From Arthrobacter sp. 31Y (GTDB lineage Bacteria; Actinomycetota; Actinomycetes; Actinomycetales; Micrococcaceae), in contig NZ_JAFW01000001.1 in assembly GCF_000526335.1 (NCBI RefSeq), positions 4,030,001-4,094,000 on the forward strand: a stretch of 64,000 nt of DNA, written 5' to 3'. Made by a program: the position numbers and the translations under genes. The notes under the pieces are model-generated. The model saw only the letters and a program-made list of their open reading frames with translations. It made no database searches and had not been told where the DNA came from. How positions within the stretch are numbered: the first letter of the stretch is position 1; each line of letters starts with the position of its first letter. Shown one piece after another: positions 41,874 through 50,390 of the stretch.

Positions 41874-43070
41874 TCAGGCGTCGTGATCGGGCTGGGATTT
41901 GGGCACCCGCATGGTGATCATGGTCCCTTCGCCCGGCGCCGTGTCGATGACGAGCCCGTGCTCGTCGCCGTAGACCTGCCGCAGGCGGGCGTCCACATTG
42001 CGAAGTCCCACGTGATCGCCGTCCGTGTGTCCGGCGAGCACTGAGCGCAGATGCTCCGGGTCCATGCCCACGCCGTCGTCTTCGATGGTCACTTCGGCGA
42101 ACGCGCCGGAATCATTCGCGCAAATGGTGATGTGTCCCGGGCCTTCTTTGGCCTCCAAGCCGTGCCGGACGGCGTTCTCCACCAGCGGTTGAAGGCTGAG
42201 GAACGGGATGACGGTGCTGAGGACTTCGGGAGCGATCCGCAGGCTCACTTGGACCCGCTCGCCGAACCTTGCCCTTTCCAAAAGGAGATAGCGGTCTATG
42301 CAGCGAAGTTCTTCGGCCACGGTGGTGAAGTCCCCGTGCCGCCGGAACGAGTACCGGGTGAAATCAGCGAATTCCACCACGAGCTCCCTGGCCCGGGCCG
42401 GGTCAGTGTTGATGAACGAGGCAATGGCATTCAACGAGTTGTAGATGAAGTGCGGGCTGATCTGCGCACGGAGTGCCCGGACCTCAGCTTCCATCAGGAG
42501 GGTGCGCGATGATTCCAGCTCTGCCAGCTCCAGCTGCGCGGCAATCCAGTCGGCTACCTCGCTGGTGGCCCTCACCAGCCCCGCCCCGGCAGCAGGAGCC
42601 AGTGCGGCCACCGAACCAACCACACTGGATCCAGCCCGGATGGGTGCGATCACAGCGCTGAAATCGTGGTGTCCATGGTCGGAGGTGGCGGGATGACCGG
42701 CGCGGGGAACCACTACCGTGCGGCCCGTGTCCAGAACCTCCGCCGCGAGCCGCATCAGGGTTGGCCGGAGTTCCTCAGCGGCGCCGTCCCAGGCGAGCAC
42801 GGAGTCCGTGTCCGTGATGGCCAACGCGTCGCAGCCCAGCAGGACACGCAGTTGTTTGCTTGCCTTGGCTGCACCGGCGGGGTGGAGGCCACCGCGAAGG
42901 TGCTGCCCGGCGCGGGATGCCGCATGCAGCGTGTTGTACGTGGCTCGTTCGGCGTCCGTGCCCAGGTCGCGGAACGATCGGATCACCTTGAGGCCAACAC
43001 CCACCACGACGGCGACTGCCAGCACGATCACGGCGACCGCGGCTGCGGTGAAGAGCGGGGAATCGGGCAT
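41874..43070 (-). CDS. LytS-type sensor histidine kinase
   Basis: 398 residues. One membrane helix at 7-28, a GAF-like sensor domain at about 45-180, then the His_kinase domain (MEAEVRALRAQISPHFIYNSLNAIASF, phospho-His207) and HATPase_c with ENAVRHGLE and DDGVGMD. The multi-helix 5TM-LYT sensor of LytS/BtsS is replaced by the single helix plus GAF. LytS-type kinases in E. coli and Bacillus sense pyruvate; next to two carboxylate symporters, a carboxylate-sensing role is plausible (inference). ATG 43070 begins at the helix. Confidence 0.9.
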   Translation of the reverse strand: MPDSPLFTAAAVAVIVLAVAVVVGVGLKVIRSFRDLGTDAERATYNTLHAASRAGQHLRGGLHPAGAAKASKQLRVLLGCDALAITDTDSVLAWDGAAEELRPTLMRLAAEVLDTGRTVVVPRAGHPATSDHGHHDFSAVIAPIRAGSSVVGSVAALAPAAGAGLVRATSEVADWIAAQLELAELESSRTLLMEAEVRALRAQISPHFIYNSLNAIASFINTDPARARELVVEFADFTRYSFRRHGDFTTVAEELRCIDRYLLLERARFGERVQVSLRIAPEVLSTVIPFLSLQPLVENAVRHGLEAKEGPGHITICANDSGAFAEVTIEDDGVGMDPEHLRSVLAGHTDGDHVGLRNVDARLRQVYGDEHGLVIDTAPGEGTMITMRVPKSQPDHDA

Positions 43071-43265
43071 GAGGTTAGCGTAGCCGCACGTCCGCCCCTT
43101 GCCCCGATGTTCACGGGTAGCCACCGTTTGGCGCAGCATCACAACCGCTGAGCGACGGCAGTGAACGATTCTCTGGAACAGGACCGCAGCGCGTTCGATA
43201 GTGATTGCAGTCACATTGGCAAAGCGTGTGCAGCTGATGTGGACACATCACACTCAGGAGGAACC

Positions 43266-43646
43266 ATGGGTAATGAGGCCCAACCCCAGGACGCAACGGC
43301 GTCCGTGGACTTTCAGGAAGTCCAGCAAACGGAACGGTTCAAGACTCTGCGCAAGCGGCACCGCAGCTTTGTCTTCCCGATGGCCGTCGTATTCCTGCTC
43401 TGGTATTTCGCCTACGTTCTTCTGGCCGCCTACGCGGTGGAGTTCATGTCCACCAAGGTCTGGGGCAACATCAACGTCGGACTGATTCTTGGACTGCTTC
43501 AGTTCGTCACCACCTTCGGCATCACGGCCTGGTACGTGAGCTACTCCAACAGGAAGCTGGACCCCATCGCTGCTGAGATCCGCAACGAGATTGAGGGCCA
43601 CGAATTCGACAAGGACGGCAATGTGATCAGCGGGGTTAAGAAATGA
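43266..43646 (+). CDS. DUF485-family membrane protein (ActP partner)
   Basis: 126 residues, with the DUF485 signature FKTLRKRHRSFVFPMAVVFLLWYFAYVLLAAYAVEFM and second helix VGLILGLLQFVTTFGITAWYVSYSNRKLDPIA. GAGGAACC precedes ATG 43266. The stop overlaps the ActP start by four bases (ATGA), which is the usual yjcH-actP layout. Confidence 0.93.
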   Translation: MGNEAQPQDATASVDFQEVQQTERFKTLRKRHRSFVFPMAVVFLLWYFAYVLLAAYAVEFMSTKVWGNINVGLILGLLQFVTTFGITAWYVSYSNRKLDPIAAEIRNEIEGHEFDKDGNVISGVKK

Positions 43647-45259
43647 ACACCATGGTCCCGGCAGTCAACGTCGAAGCCCTGAAGGACACCACGCTGCTTA
43701 ATATGGGCATTTTTGCCCTTTTCGTGGCGGTCACCATGGTGATCGTTTTCCGGGCAAGCCGGAACAACAAAACAGCGGCAGACTACTACGCCGCCGGCCG
43801 GTCATTCACTGGCTCCCAGAATGGAACCGCCATTGCCGGCGACTACCTGTCCGCGGCCTCGTTCCTCGGCATCACCGGTGCCATAGCCATCAACGGTTAC
43901 GACGGTTTTCTCTACTCCATCGGCTTCCTGGTCGCTTGGCTCGTCGCGTTGCTGCTGGTGGCTGAACTGCTCCGCAACACGGGCAAGTTCACCATGGCCG
44001 ATGTCTTGTCCTTCCGACTCCGTCAGCGCCCTGTGCGAATTGCGGCAGCACTGTCCACACTGGCCGTTTGCTTCTTCTATCTCCTCGCCCAAATGGCTGG
44101 TGCAGGCAGTTTGATTTCGCTCCTGCTGGGCATCAGCGACTGGGGCGGACAAGCCCTGGTGATTATCGTCGTCGGCGCTTTGATGATCATGTACGTACTC
44201 ATCGGCGGCATGAAGGGCACCACCTGGGTGCAGATCATCAAAGCCATCCTGCTGATTGCCGGTGCCGCCGTCATGACGGCCATGGTGCTGGCGATCTACG
44301 GCTTCAACGTATCCAGCCTGCTGGGTTCGGCGGCCGAGGCCGCCAACAACCCGGCCGTCCTCAACCCGGGACTACAGTACGGCAAGACTGAAACGTCCAA
44401 GCTCGACTTCATGTCTTTGGGCCTGGCCCTGGTCCTCGGAACAGCAGCCCTGCCGCACGTCCTGATGCGCTTCTACACCGTGCCCACAGCCAAGGAAGCC
44501 CGCAAATCCGTTGTCTGGGCCATCTGGCTCATCGGCCTGTTCTACCTCTTCACCTTGGTACTGGGCTATGGGGCAGCAGCGCTGGTGGGCGCAGAAACCA
44601 TCAAATCCGCACCCGGCGGGGTGAACTCGGCAGCACCGTTGCTGGCATTCCATCTGGGCGGGCCGCTGCTCCTGGGCTTCATCTCGGCGGTAGCTTTCGC
44701 CACGATCCTGGCGGTGGTGGCTGGTCTGACCATTACGGCGGCGGCATCCTTCGCCCACGATATCTACGCGAACGTCATCTCCAAGGGCAAAGCCGATGCG
44801 GACACCGAGGTAAAGGTGGCCCGACGCACCGTCGTAGTGATCGGTGTCCTGGCCATCCTGGGCGGCATCTTCGCCAACGGCCAGAACGTTGCCTTCCTGG
44901 TGGCACTTGCCTTCGCCGTCGCGGCGTCTGCGAACCTGCCCACCATCGTGTACTCACTGTTCTGGAAGAAGTTCACCACCCAGGGCGCGGTGTGGAGCAT
45001 GTACGGTGGCCTGGCCGCGGCCATCCTGCTGATCACGTTTTCACCTGTAGTTTCGGGCGCCAAGACCTCCATGATCCCGGGAGCAAATTTTGCCCTCTTC
45101 CCGCTGAGCAACCCGGGCATTGTGTCCATCCCGCTGGCCTTCTTCCTCGGCTGGCTGGGAACGGTCCTGGACAAGCGGCGCGAAGATCCGGTCAAGCAGG
45201 CGGAGATGGAAGTGCGCTCGCTGACCGGTGTGGGAGCTGAGAAGGCGGTAGACCACTAG
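43643..45259 (+). CDS. actP: Cation/acetate symporter ActP
   Basis: 538 residues, thirteen-helix SSS transporter. ADYYAAGRSFTGSQNGTAIAGDYLSAASFLGITGAIAINGYDG is the ActP signature, followed by RPVRIAAALSTLAVCFFYLLAQMAGAG and LPHVLMRFYTVPTAKEARKS. Takes up acetate (also other short monocarboxylates in some members) with sodium or proton. Coupled to the DUF485 gene. A terminator follows. Divergent from the sensor kinase operon at 43070. Confidence 0.95.
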   Translation: MNTMVPAVNVEALKDTTLLNMGIFALFVAVTMVIVFRASRNNKTAADYYAAGRSFTGSQNGTAIAGDYLSAASFLGITGAIAINGYDGFLYSIGFLVAWLVALLLVAELLRNTGKFTMADVLSFRLRQRPVRIAAALSTLAVCFFYLLAQMAGAGSLISLLLGISDWGGQALVIIVVGALMIMYVLIGGMKGTTWVQIIKAILLIAGAAVMTAMVLAIYGFNVSSLLGSAAEAANNPAVLNPGLQYGKTETSKLDFMSLGLALVLGTAALPHVLMRFYTVPTAKEARKSVVWAIWLIGLFYLFTLVLGYGAAALVGAETIKSAPGGVNSAAPLLAFHLGGPLLLGFISAVAFATILAVVAGLTITAAASFAHDIYANVISKGKADADTEVKVARRTVVVIGVLAILGGIFANGQNVAFLVALAFAVAASANLPTIVYSLFWKKFTTQGAVWSMYGGLAAAILLITFSPVVSGAKTSMIPGANFALFPLSNPGIVSIPLAFFLGWLGTVLDKRREDPVKQAEMEVRSLTGVGAEKAVDH

Positions 45260-45283
45260 ATCCGCCACCACCACTCCATCACC

Positions 45284-45324
45284 AAAGGGCTCCTCCTGCG
45301 AAGAATTGCGGGAGGAGCCCTTTT
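45284..45324. terminator. Hairpin terminator between actP and the convergent PHP gene
   Basis: AAAGGGCTCCTCC pairs with GGAGGAGCCCTTT around TGCGAAGAATTGCG; T-runs occur on both strands, so it can serve both genes. Confidence 0.88.
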
Positions 45325-45333
45325 GTGGGGAAG

Positions 45334-46353
45334 CTACTTCTTCAGGCTCAACCACTCAGTCAACTGGTCCAGCGGCCAGGTGGTGACGATCCGTTCCTTG
45401 GGCACACCAAGGGCTTCGGCCCGCTCCGCACCGTACTGCAGGAAATCGAGCTGCCCGGGAGCGTGGGCGTCGCTGTCGATGCTGAACAGGCAGCCGGCGT
45501 CGAGAGCCATTTTGATGAGGTTGTCCGGCGGGTCCTGGCGTTCGGGCCGGGAGTTGATTTCGACGGCGACGCCCCACTCCGCACATTCCTTAAAGACTTT
45601 GGCGGCATCGAATTCGGACTCGGGCCGCGTCCCCCGCGAACCCTGGACCAAACGGCCTGTGCAATGCCCCAGGACGTTGGTGTGCGGATCACTGATGCCG
45701 CCCAACATTCGCGTGGTCATGGTCTTTTTGTCTGATCGAAGCTTCGAGTGGACGCTGGCCACCACAACATCCAGACGGTCCAGCATGTCCGGGGTCTGGT
45801 CCAGGGTGCCGTCTTCAAGTATGTCCACCTCGATTCCTTTGAGCAACCGGAAGCCATCCTGTGATGCGTTGATTTCGTCCACCACGCCCAGTTGCTTCTC
45901 CAGCCGTTCCACGCTGAGGCCATTGGCGATGGTGAGGTTGGGGGAGTGGTCCGTCAGTGCAAGATATTCGCGGCCGAGGGTGCGTGCGGCAGCAACCATG
46001 GCTTCGATGGGGGAGCCGCCGTCGGACCAGTTGCTGTGGCTGTGCAGGTCCCCGCGTAACTCTGCCCGCAGGGTGTCGCCACCGGAGGCCAGCGCTTTGG
46101 TGCCACGTTCACGCAAATCAACCAAATAGTCGGGAACCCGGCCTTCCAAGGCCTGGGTGATGACTTCGGCGCTGCGGTTTCCAACGCCTTTGAGGCTGGT
46201 GATGCGTCCTGAGTCCACCAGTTTCTTGACGTCTTCGGGCGAATGCTGCCGGGCGGCGTCGGCTGCTTTCCGGAACGCCTGGACCTTGAACGTGGGGGCC
46301 TGGCTTCGTTCGAGCCAGAAAGAGATTTCGTCGAGCGCCTCAAGGGGATCCAT
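45334..46353 (-). CDS. PHP-domain phosphoesterase (PolX C-terminal-like, with HhH domain)
   Basis: 339 residues. Residues 1-85 are helical with a helix-hairpin-helix region (SGRITSLKGVGNRSAEVITQALEG), as in the non-catalytic part of family X polymerases. Residues 100-339 form a PHP domain with metal ligands in DLHSHSNWSDG (102-112), LALTDHSPN, GIEVDIL, VASVHSKL, HCTGRLV, EINSRPER and FSIDSDAHAPG. Histidinol-phosphatase-type or exonuclease activity is possible. It resembles bacterial PolX without the polymerase palm. ATG 46353 is preferred to TTG 46374. Confidence 0.85.
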   Translation of the reverse strand: MDPLEALDEISFWLERSQAPTFKVQAFRKAADAARQHSPEDVKKLVDSGRITSLKGVGNRSAEVITQALEGRVPDYLVDLRERGTKALASGGDTLRAELRGDLHSHSNWSDGGSPIEAMVAAARTLGREYLALTDHSPNLTIANGLSVERLEKQLGVVDEINASQDGFRLLKGIEVDILEDGTLDQTPDMLDRLDVVVASVHSKLRSDKKTMTTRMLGGISDPHTNVLGHCTGRLVQGSRGTRPESEFDAAKVFKECAEWGVAVEINSRPERQDPPDNLIKMALDAGCLFSIDSDAHAPGQLDFLQYGAERAEALGVPKERIVTTWPLDQLTEWLSLKK

Positions 46354-46374
46354 GGCTCCATGATCCACGAACAA

Positions 46375-46412
46375 GGCGCACCATCAACAGTGGGCAGTGT
46401 TGATGGTGCGCC
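46375..46412 (-). terminator. Perfect 15-bp hairpin after the His-rich membrane gene
   Basis: GGCGCACCATCAACA and its exact complement (46398-46412) with an eight-base loop; TTGTT follows on the minus strand. Terminator for the gene ending at 46430, immediately before the PHP gene start. Confidence 0.8.
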
Positions 46413-46429
46413 GGTTCGGTCATCGCCAG

Positions 46430-47035
46430 CTAGTGGTGGTGACCCCGGTCCAGGGCGGGATTGGAGCCCTGGCCGTTTTCTCCGGAGGGCGACTGGCCGT
46501 GCTCTCCGTGCGGGACAGCATGCTGTCCAGCCATCGAGGCGGCCAGGCCGGGGGTTGCTACTGAAGCAACAACGACGGCGGCTCCGAACGCGGCTGCCAG
46601 AAGCCGCCCGGTCCTTGGCTGGCCGTGGGTGCCGCCGTCGCTGGTCTGGTGCTGCCGCTTCAGCCAGCCAGCCCCGGCAACTGCCATGAGCGTCAGGCCG
46701 AGAGCGGCAAAGTGACTCACATTCAGTGAGCGCTGGGTGCTGACCCCGGCCACCGTCACTGCAAGGTGTGCAGCAGCAGTCAGGGCGAACACAGGAAGTG
46801 CGTATCGAGCCAGGACCAGGGTGTTGCGGTGCAGCCCCCACAGCGACCAAGCCAAAAATGCCAGGCCACCTGCGAGTGTTGCCACACCGGCAACAACCAG
46901 GCCGGGTGTCACCGCTTCATTTCCTGTGAGATATCCGGCGGCAAGGGAAAGCTCCACCATCCCGGCGGCCATTGCTGCGAAGTACACGAACAGCAGGGTC
47001 GCTGCGCTGAGCGTGGGGTGATTTTTGCGTTCCAT
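46430..47035 (-). CDS. Uncharacterised membrane protein with His-rich tail
   Basis: 201 residues with five predicted helices (about 10-34, 43-67, 75-97, 106-124, 144-165) and a 35-residue tail rich in Gly, His, Ser and Asn ending DRGHHH. No family recognised. The tail might bind metal or be extracytoplasmic. Followed by the perfect hairpin at 46375. It lies 88 bp downstream of the DUF4383 gene on the same strand. Confidence 0.65.
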   Translation of the reverse strand: MERKNHPTLSAATLLFVYFAAMAAGMVELSLAAGYLTGNEAVTPGLVVAGVATLAGGLAFLAWSLWGLHRNTLVLARYALPVFALTAAAHLAVTVAGVSTQRSLNVSHFAALGLTLMAVAGAGWLKRQHQTSDGGTHGQPRTGRLLAAAFGAAVVVASVATPGLAASMAGQHAVPHGEHGQSPSGENGQGSNPALDRGHHH

Positions 47036-47123
47036 GGCTTTTCGCCGGCCTCTCGCTTGTCAAACGGTGATCAGATGCCTGCTCAGAGATTTCAGATTCT
47101 GTTCAGGGGCTTTCAGTTACTGA

Positions 47124-47531
47124 TCAGGCGCGGGCGGAAGCTACGGCGGCCTTGTCCTGGGACAGTGCGACGCCTAGCAGGACCACAGCGCTGGCAAGGT
47201 GAAGGACGTTGTCCGCGCCGTTGAGGGCGATGATGTTCAGCGAGGAACCCACCAGGAAGAGTCCAAGGATGCCCACCAGGAGGTAGACCCCACCCACAGT
47301 GGTGTTGACGCCCTTGGAGAGCGTGACGCTATTCATGCCGGCATAGAGCAGTGCAGCGCCAATGGCCAAGTGGATGATGTTGTGAAGCGGGTTCACGGCG
47401 AAGATGATGAGGTTGGCACCCTCAGTGGCGAAGAAGCCGATTCCCGAGGTGACAAAGAATCCGAGGACGCCTACCAAGAGGTAGACGGCTCCGAAGATGG
47501 TGGCGATCAGGCGATTGGGCGAAGTACGCAT
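47124..47531 (-). CDS. DUF4383 membrane protein
   Basis: 135 residues, four helices. The hallmark VNPLHNIIHLAIGAALLYAG and the repeat-like NIIALNGADNVLHLASAVVLLGVAL identify DUF4383, an actinobacterial family with no known activity. The two halves resemble each other, suggesting an internal duplication. The neighbouring small membrane genes are on the same strand. Confidence 0.85.
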   Translation of the reverse strand: MRTSPNRLIATIFGAVYLLVGVLGFFVTSGIGFFATEGANLIIFAVNPLHNIIHLAIGAALLYAGMNSVTLSKGVNTTVGGVYLLVGILGLFLVGSSLNIIALNGADNVLHLASAVVLLGVALSQDKAAVASARA

Positions 47532-47659
47532 GGTCCGGACCTTCCGATGATGGCCGGAAACCCCGGCCGTCCTGCTGAGCCCCGGTTGGGGCTCTCAGGC
47601 AGTGATTCGGACCATATGCGCAGGTGGATGGGTGTTGAGCGGAATTAATTCCCGAACCT

Positions 47660-48406
47660 CTAGGGGCGGAGACGGATACTGCTCATCTTGAGGTCATCGG
47701 TGCCCTCAAAGACGTACTGAAGGTTGATCGTCTTGCCGTCGCACTGCAACGTTCCCGCGAGGTTGGCCTTATTGTTTCCGTTTTCCGAGTTCACGTTGAC
47801 CGAGTTGTAGTTCGGCTTGCACGAGCTGTCCAGGTTCAGGCTGGCAATGCCGTCCAAGAACGACTGCTTGTCCAACTCGTCTTTCAGCGGCTGGCTCAAG
47901 TAGTTGTCATAGGCCTGCTCAGTCTGGCCGGACACCACCAGGTTGGTGAATTCGTCCGCCAGGGTCCTGGCTTTTGACGTCGCGTTCCCCACCAGGTTGA
48001 CGAGCAGCAGCACACCCACCACCGCCAGCACGATCACTCCCGCAACTATGCCGAGGACGATCCACAGAACTTTTCGGCTCTTTTTCGGTGGCTGCTGGCC
48101 GTAGGGGCCGGGTTGATACTGCCCAGGTTGGTTTTGGCCTTGGGCGTACGCATTCTGACCTTGTGGGTAGGGATTTTGGGCGTACGGGTCGGTGCCGGGC
48201 GCCGCGTACTGCGGGTTGCCTTGGGGAGAAGCGGTCGACGGCGGCTGTTGCCACTGCGGGGACGCGCCGGTCTGAGGGGGATACGGGGAGCCGGTTTGCG
48301 GCGGGTACCCGGGGCCGGGTGGAACCGGCGGCGGGTTCTGGCCCTGGTAGTTCGGCTCGGGCTGGTTGTTCGGCTCGGGCTGGCTGGGTTGTTGCGGGTT
48401 GCTCAC
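47660..48406 (-). CDS. Single-pass membrane protein with Pro/Gln/Tyr-rich head and small extracellular domain
   Basis: 248 residues from GTG 48406 (MSNPQQPSQ), chosen because AAAGGGG lies 8-13 bases before it; an upstream run-on to 48532 is not compositionally coherent. Residues 1-108 are low-complexity P/Q/N/Y/G repeats, 110-118 are basic, 119-143 a membrane helix, and the C-terminal ~100 residues a secreted domain resembling DUF4878/lumazine-binding-like proteins (ADEFTNLVVSGQTEQAYDNYLSQPLKDELDK). Function unknown. It parallels the repeat architecture of the SHOCT-like protein at 6.5 kb. Confidence 0.75.
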   Translation of the reverse strand: MSNPQQPSQPEPNNQPEPNYQGQNPPPVPPGPGYPPQTGSPYPPQTGASPQWQQPPSTASPQGNPQYAAPGTDPYAQNPYPQGQNAYAQGQNQPGQYQPGPYGQQPPKKSRKVLWIVLGIVAGVIVLAVVGVLLLVNLVGNATSKARTLADEFTNLVVSGQTEQAYDNYLSQPLKDELDKQSFLDGIASLNLDSSCKPNYNSVNVNSENGNNKANLAGTLQCDGKTINLQYVFEGTDDLKMSSIRLRP

Positions 48407-48554
48407 GGTAGTGCCCCTTTCGGTAGCCTTCGGCAGCGCCACCACATGGCCGGGGTCCTCTGGCCGGCCCCCGATGCGTCCTCTTGCATCAAATCCTATG
48501 CGGGTGCGGCGGGCAAGTACTGCACGCCCCATTACTCCAGGTGGATGGCGATTT

Positions 48555-49025
48555 TCACTCGCCGGAGCGTCTTCCCAGCAGCGGTTGCACCCGGTACGGG
48601 ATCATCTCCCGCATTGCCAGCGCCGTATCTGTCCGTTCCACTCCGTCGCAGCCGAGGATCTTTCCGTTAATGCGGTAGAGGTCCTCTGCGTCCAAGGCAA
48701 CCACGCGCAAGAGCAGGTCCGCGGAGCCGGTCAGGCCGAATCCTTCAAGGATTTCCGGAATGTCGGCAAGGTCTTCGGAGAGCGAGGCCAGTTTTTGCTG
48801 TTGCACATGGACAGTAATGAAGGCCGTGAGCGGGTACCCCAGTGCTGCGGGATTGATGCGCCGCTCGAAGGAGAGGAACGCGTGTTTCTTTTCAAGCTGC
48901 GCCATGCGGGCTTGGACGGTATTCCTGGACAGGCCGAGCTTCTGAGCCAGGGCCACTACGGTCCCTCGGGGATCTTTGGCCATGGCCGAAAGGAGCCGGG
49001 TGTCAGTGCCATCCAAGGGTTGCAT
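48555..49025 (-). CDS. Lrp/AsnC-family transcriptional regulator
   Basis: 156 residues. HTH at about 5-50 (DTRLLSAMAKDPRGTVVALAQKLGLSRNTVQARMAQLEKK) and the RAM ligand-binding domain after 65 (TAFITVHVQQQKLASLSEDLADIPEILEGFGLTGSADLLLRVVALD). ATG 49025 begins at the HTH. It is divergent from the E1 alpha gene, and Lrp-type BkdR regulators activate branched-chain keto-acid dehydrogenase genes in response to leucine-type amino acids, so that is the likely role (inference). Confidence 0.9.
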   Translation of the reverse strand: MQPLDGTDTRLLSAMAKDPRGTVVALAQKLGLSRNTVQARMAQLEKKHAFLSFERRINPAALGYPLTAFITVHVQQQKLASLSEDLADIPEILEGFGLTGSADLLLRVVALDAEDLYRINGKILGCDGVERTDTALAMREMIPYRVQPLLGRRSGE

Positions 49026-49220
49026 AATGCGCAAGATTAGCACGGTCGGGGAGGCCGATACAGGGCAAAATGATCAATCTTTGAAGTGGTAGTTGTACCC
49101 CCTGACACTTGTGAGTAGGGTCACAGTTAACTTCGGCGAAGGTGCCGGAGGGCCGGTCTGCGGCAGGATCACAAGTCCCGCCAGCGCCGACGAAAACGAG
49201 CCGGAAGGTTGCGATCACCT

Positions 49221-50390
49221 GTGTTGACGGATCAGGCGGGCAAGGGAGTGCACAACCACACTCCGGGCCCAGGACATAGTGCACAAATTCCCTTGAGGAC
49301 TGGCGGAGATCTGCTCCAGTTGGTGTCGCCGGAGGGCGAACGCATCAGCCATCCCGAATTCGATATCTGGGTCAAGGACATCGGCGATGAGCACCTGTGC
49401 TCCTTGTATGAGGACATGACAGTCATTCGCCGTATCGATGCGGAGGCTACGGCCCTCCAGCGGCAGGGAGAGCTCGCATTGTGGCCCCCGTTGCTGGGTC
49501 AGGAGGCGGCTCAGATCGGCTCAAGCCGCTCACTCCGGGATGATGACTTCGTCTTTCCCAGCTACCGCGAAAGCGGAGTGGCCTATGTTCGTGGCGCGCA
49601 TCTTTCTGAGATTGCCCGCGTGTGGCGCGGCAACGCCTCCTATGGTTGGGATCCCCTGCGCATCAACCTGGCGACGCCCCAGATCATCATTGGTTCCCAG
49701 AGCCTGCACGCCACGGGCTATGCCATGGGTGTGCAACTGGATGGTGCCAACACCGCGGTACTTGCCTACTTTGGCGATGGCGCCACGAGTGAAGGCGACG
49801 TCAACGAGGCCATGGTGTTTGCTGCGAGCTACCAGGCTCCCGTGGTGTTCTTCTGCCAGAACAACCACTGGGCAATTTCCGAGCCCGTCCGCGTACAGTC
49901 CCACGTCCAGCTTGCTGACAGGCCAAGCGGCTTCGGTATTCCCAGCATGCGGGTTGATGGCAATGATGTCCTGGCCGTCATGGCTGCGACCCGTGTGGCC
50001 TTGGACCGCGCCCGCAAGGGTGGAGGACCTACCTTTATTGAGGCTGTTACTTACCGCATGGGACCGCACACTACCGCCGATGACCCCACCCGATACCGTG
50101 ACCCCATCGAGTTGGAGGACTGGGCCGCCAAGGACCCCATTCTGAGGCTGCGAAAACTGCTCGAAGCCAAGGGCCTGCTGACTGAAGACGTGGAAGCCCG
50201 GGTGAAATCAAAGGCGGATGCTGTGGCCGCCGAACTTCGGGCCAGCTGCATCGATATGCCGGACCCGCAGCCGCTGGATGTCTTCAATCATGTGTACAGC
50301 ACTCCCAATTCCTGGATTGAACGCCAGAAGGACCACTACTCGCGCTATTTGAACAGCTTCAACCAGCCCGTCGAGGAAGGTGCACTCTGA
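49221..50390 (+). CDS. 2-oxo acid dehydrogenase E1 component, alpha subunit (branched-chain or pyruvate type)
   Basis: 389 residues from GTG 49221; TTG 49209 is an alternative. The TPP motif is GDGATSEGDVNEAMVFAASYQAPVVFFCQNNHW and the phosphoregulatory-like loop MGPHTTADDPTRYRD also matches E1 alpha. It decarboxylates a branched-chain 2-oxo acid or pyruvate and acylates lipoate with E1 beta. Stop and the E1 beta start overlap (TGATG). No E3 gene is in the operon; a shared lipoamide dehydrogenase elsewhere is expected. Lrp-regulator adjacency favours branched-chain substrate, without excluding pyruvate. Confidence 0.9.
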   Translation: MLTDQAGKGVHNHTPGPGHSAQIPLRTGGDLLQLVSPEGERISHPEFDIWVKDIGDEHLCSLYEDMTVIRRIDAEATALQRQGELALWPPLLGQEAAQIGSSRSLRDDDFVFPSYRESGVAYVRGAHLSEIARVWRGNASYGWDPLRINLATPQIIIGSQSLHATGYAMGVQLDGANTAVLAYFGDGATSEGDVNEAMVFAASYQAPVVFFCQNNHWAISEPVRVQSHVQLADRPSGFGIPSMRVDGNDVLAVMAATRVALDRARKGGGPTFIEAVTYRMGPHTTADDPTRYRDPIELEDWAAKDPILRLRKLLEAKGLLTEDVEARVKSKADAVAAELRASCIDMPDPQPLDVFNHVYSTPNSWIERQKDHYSRYLNSFNQPVEEGAL

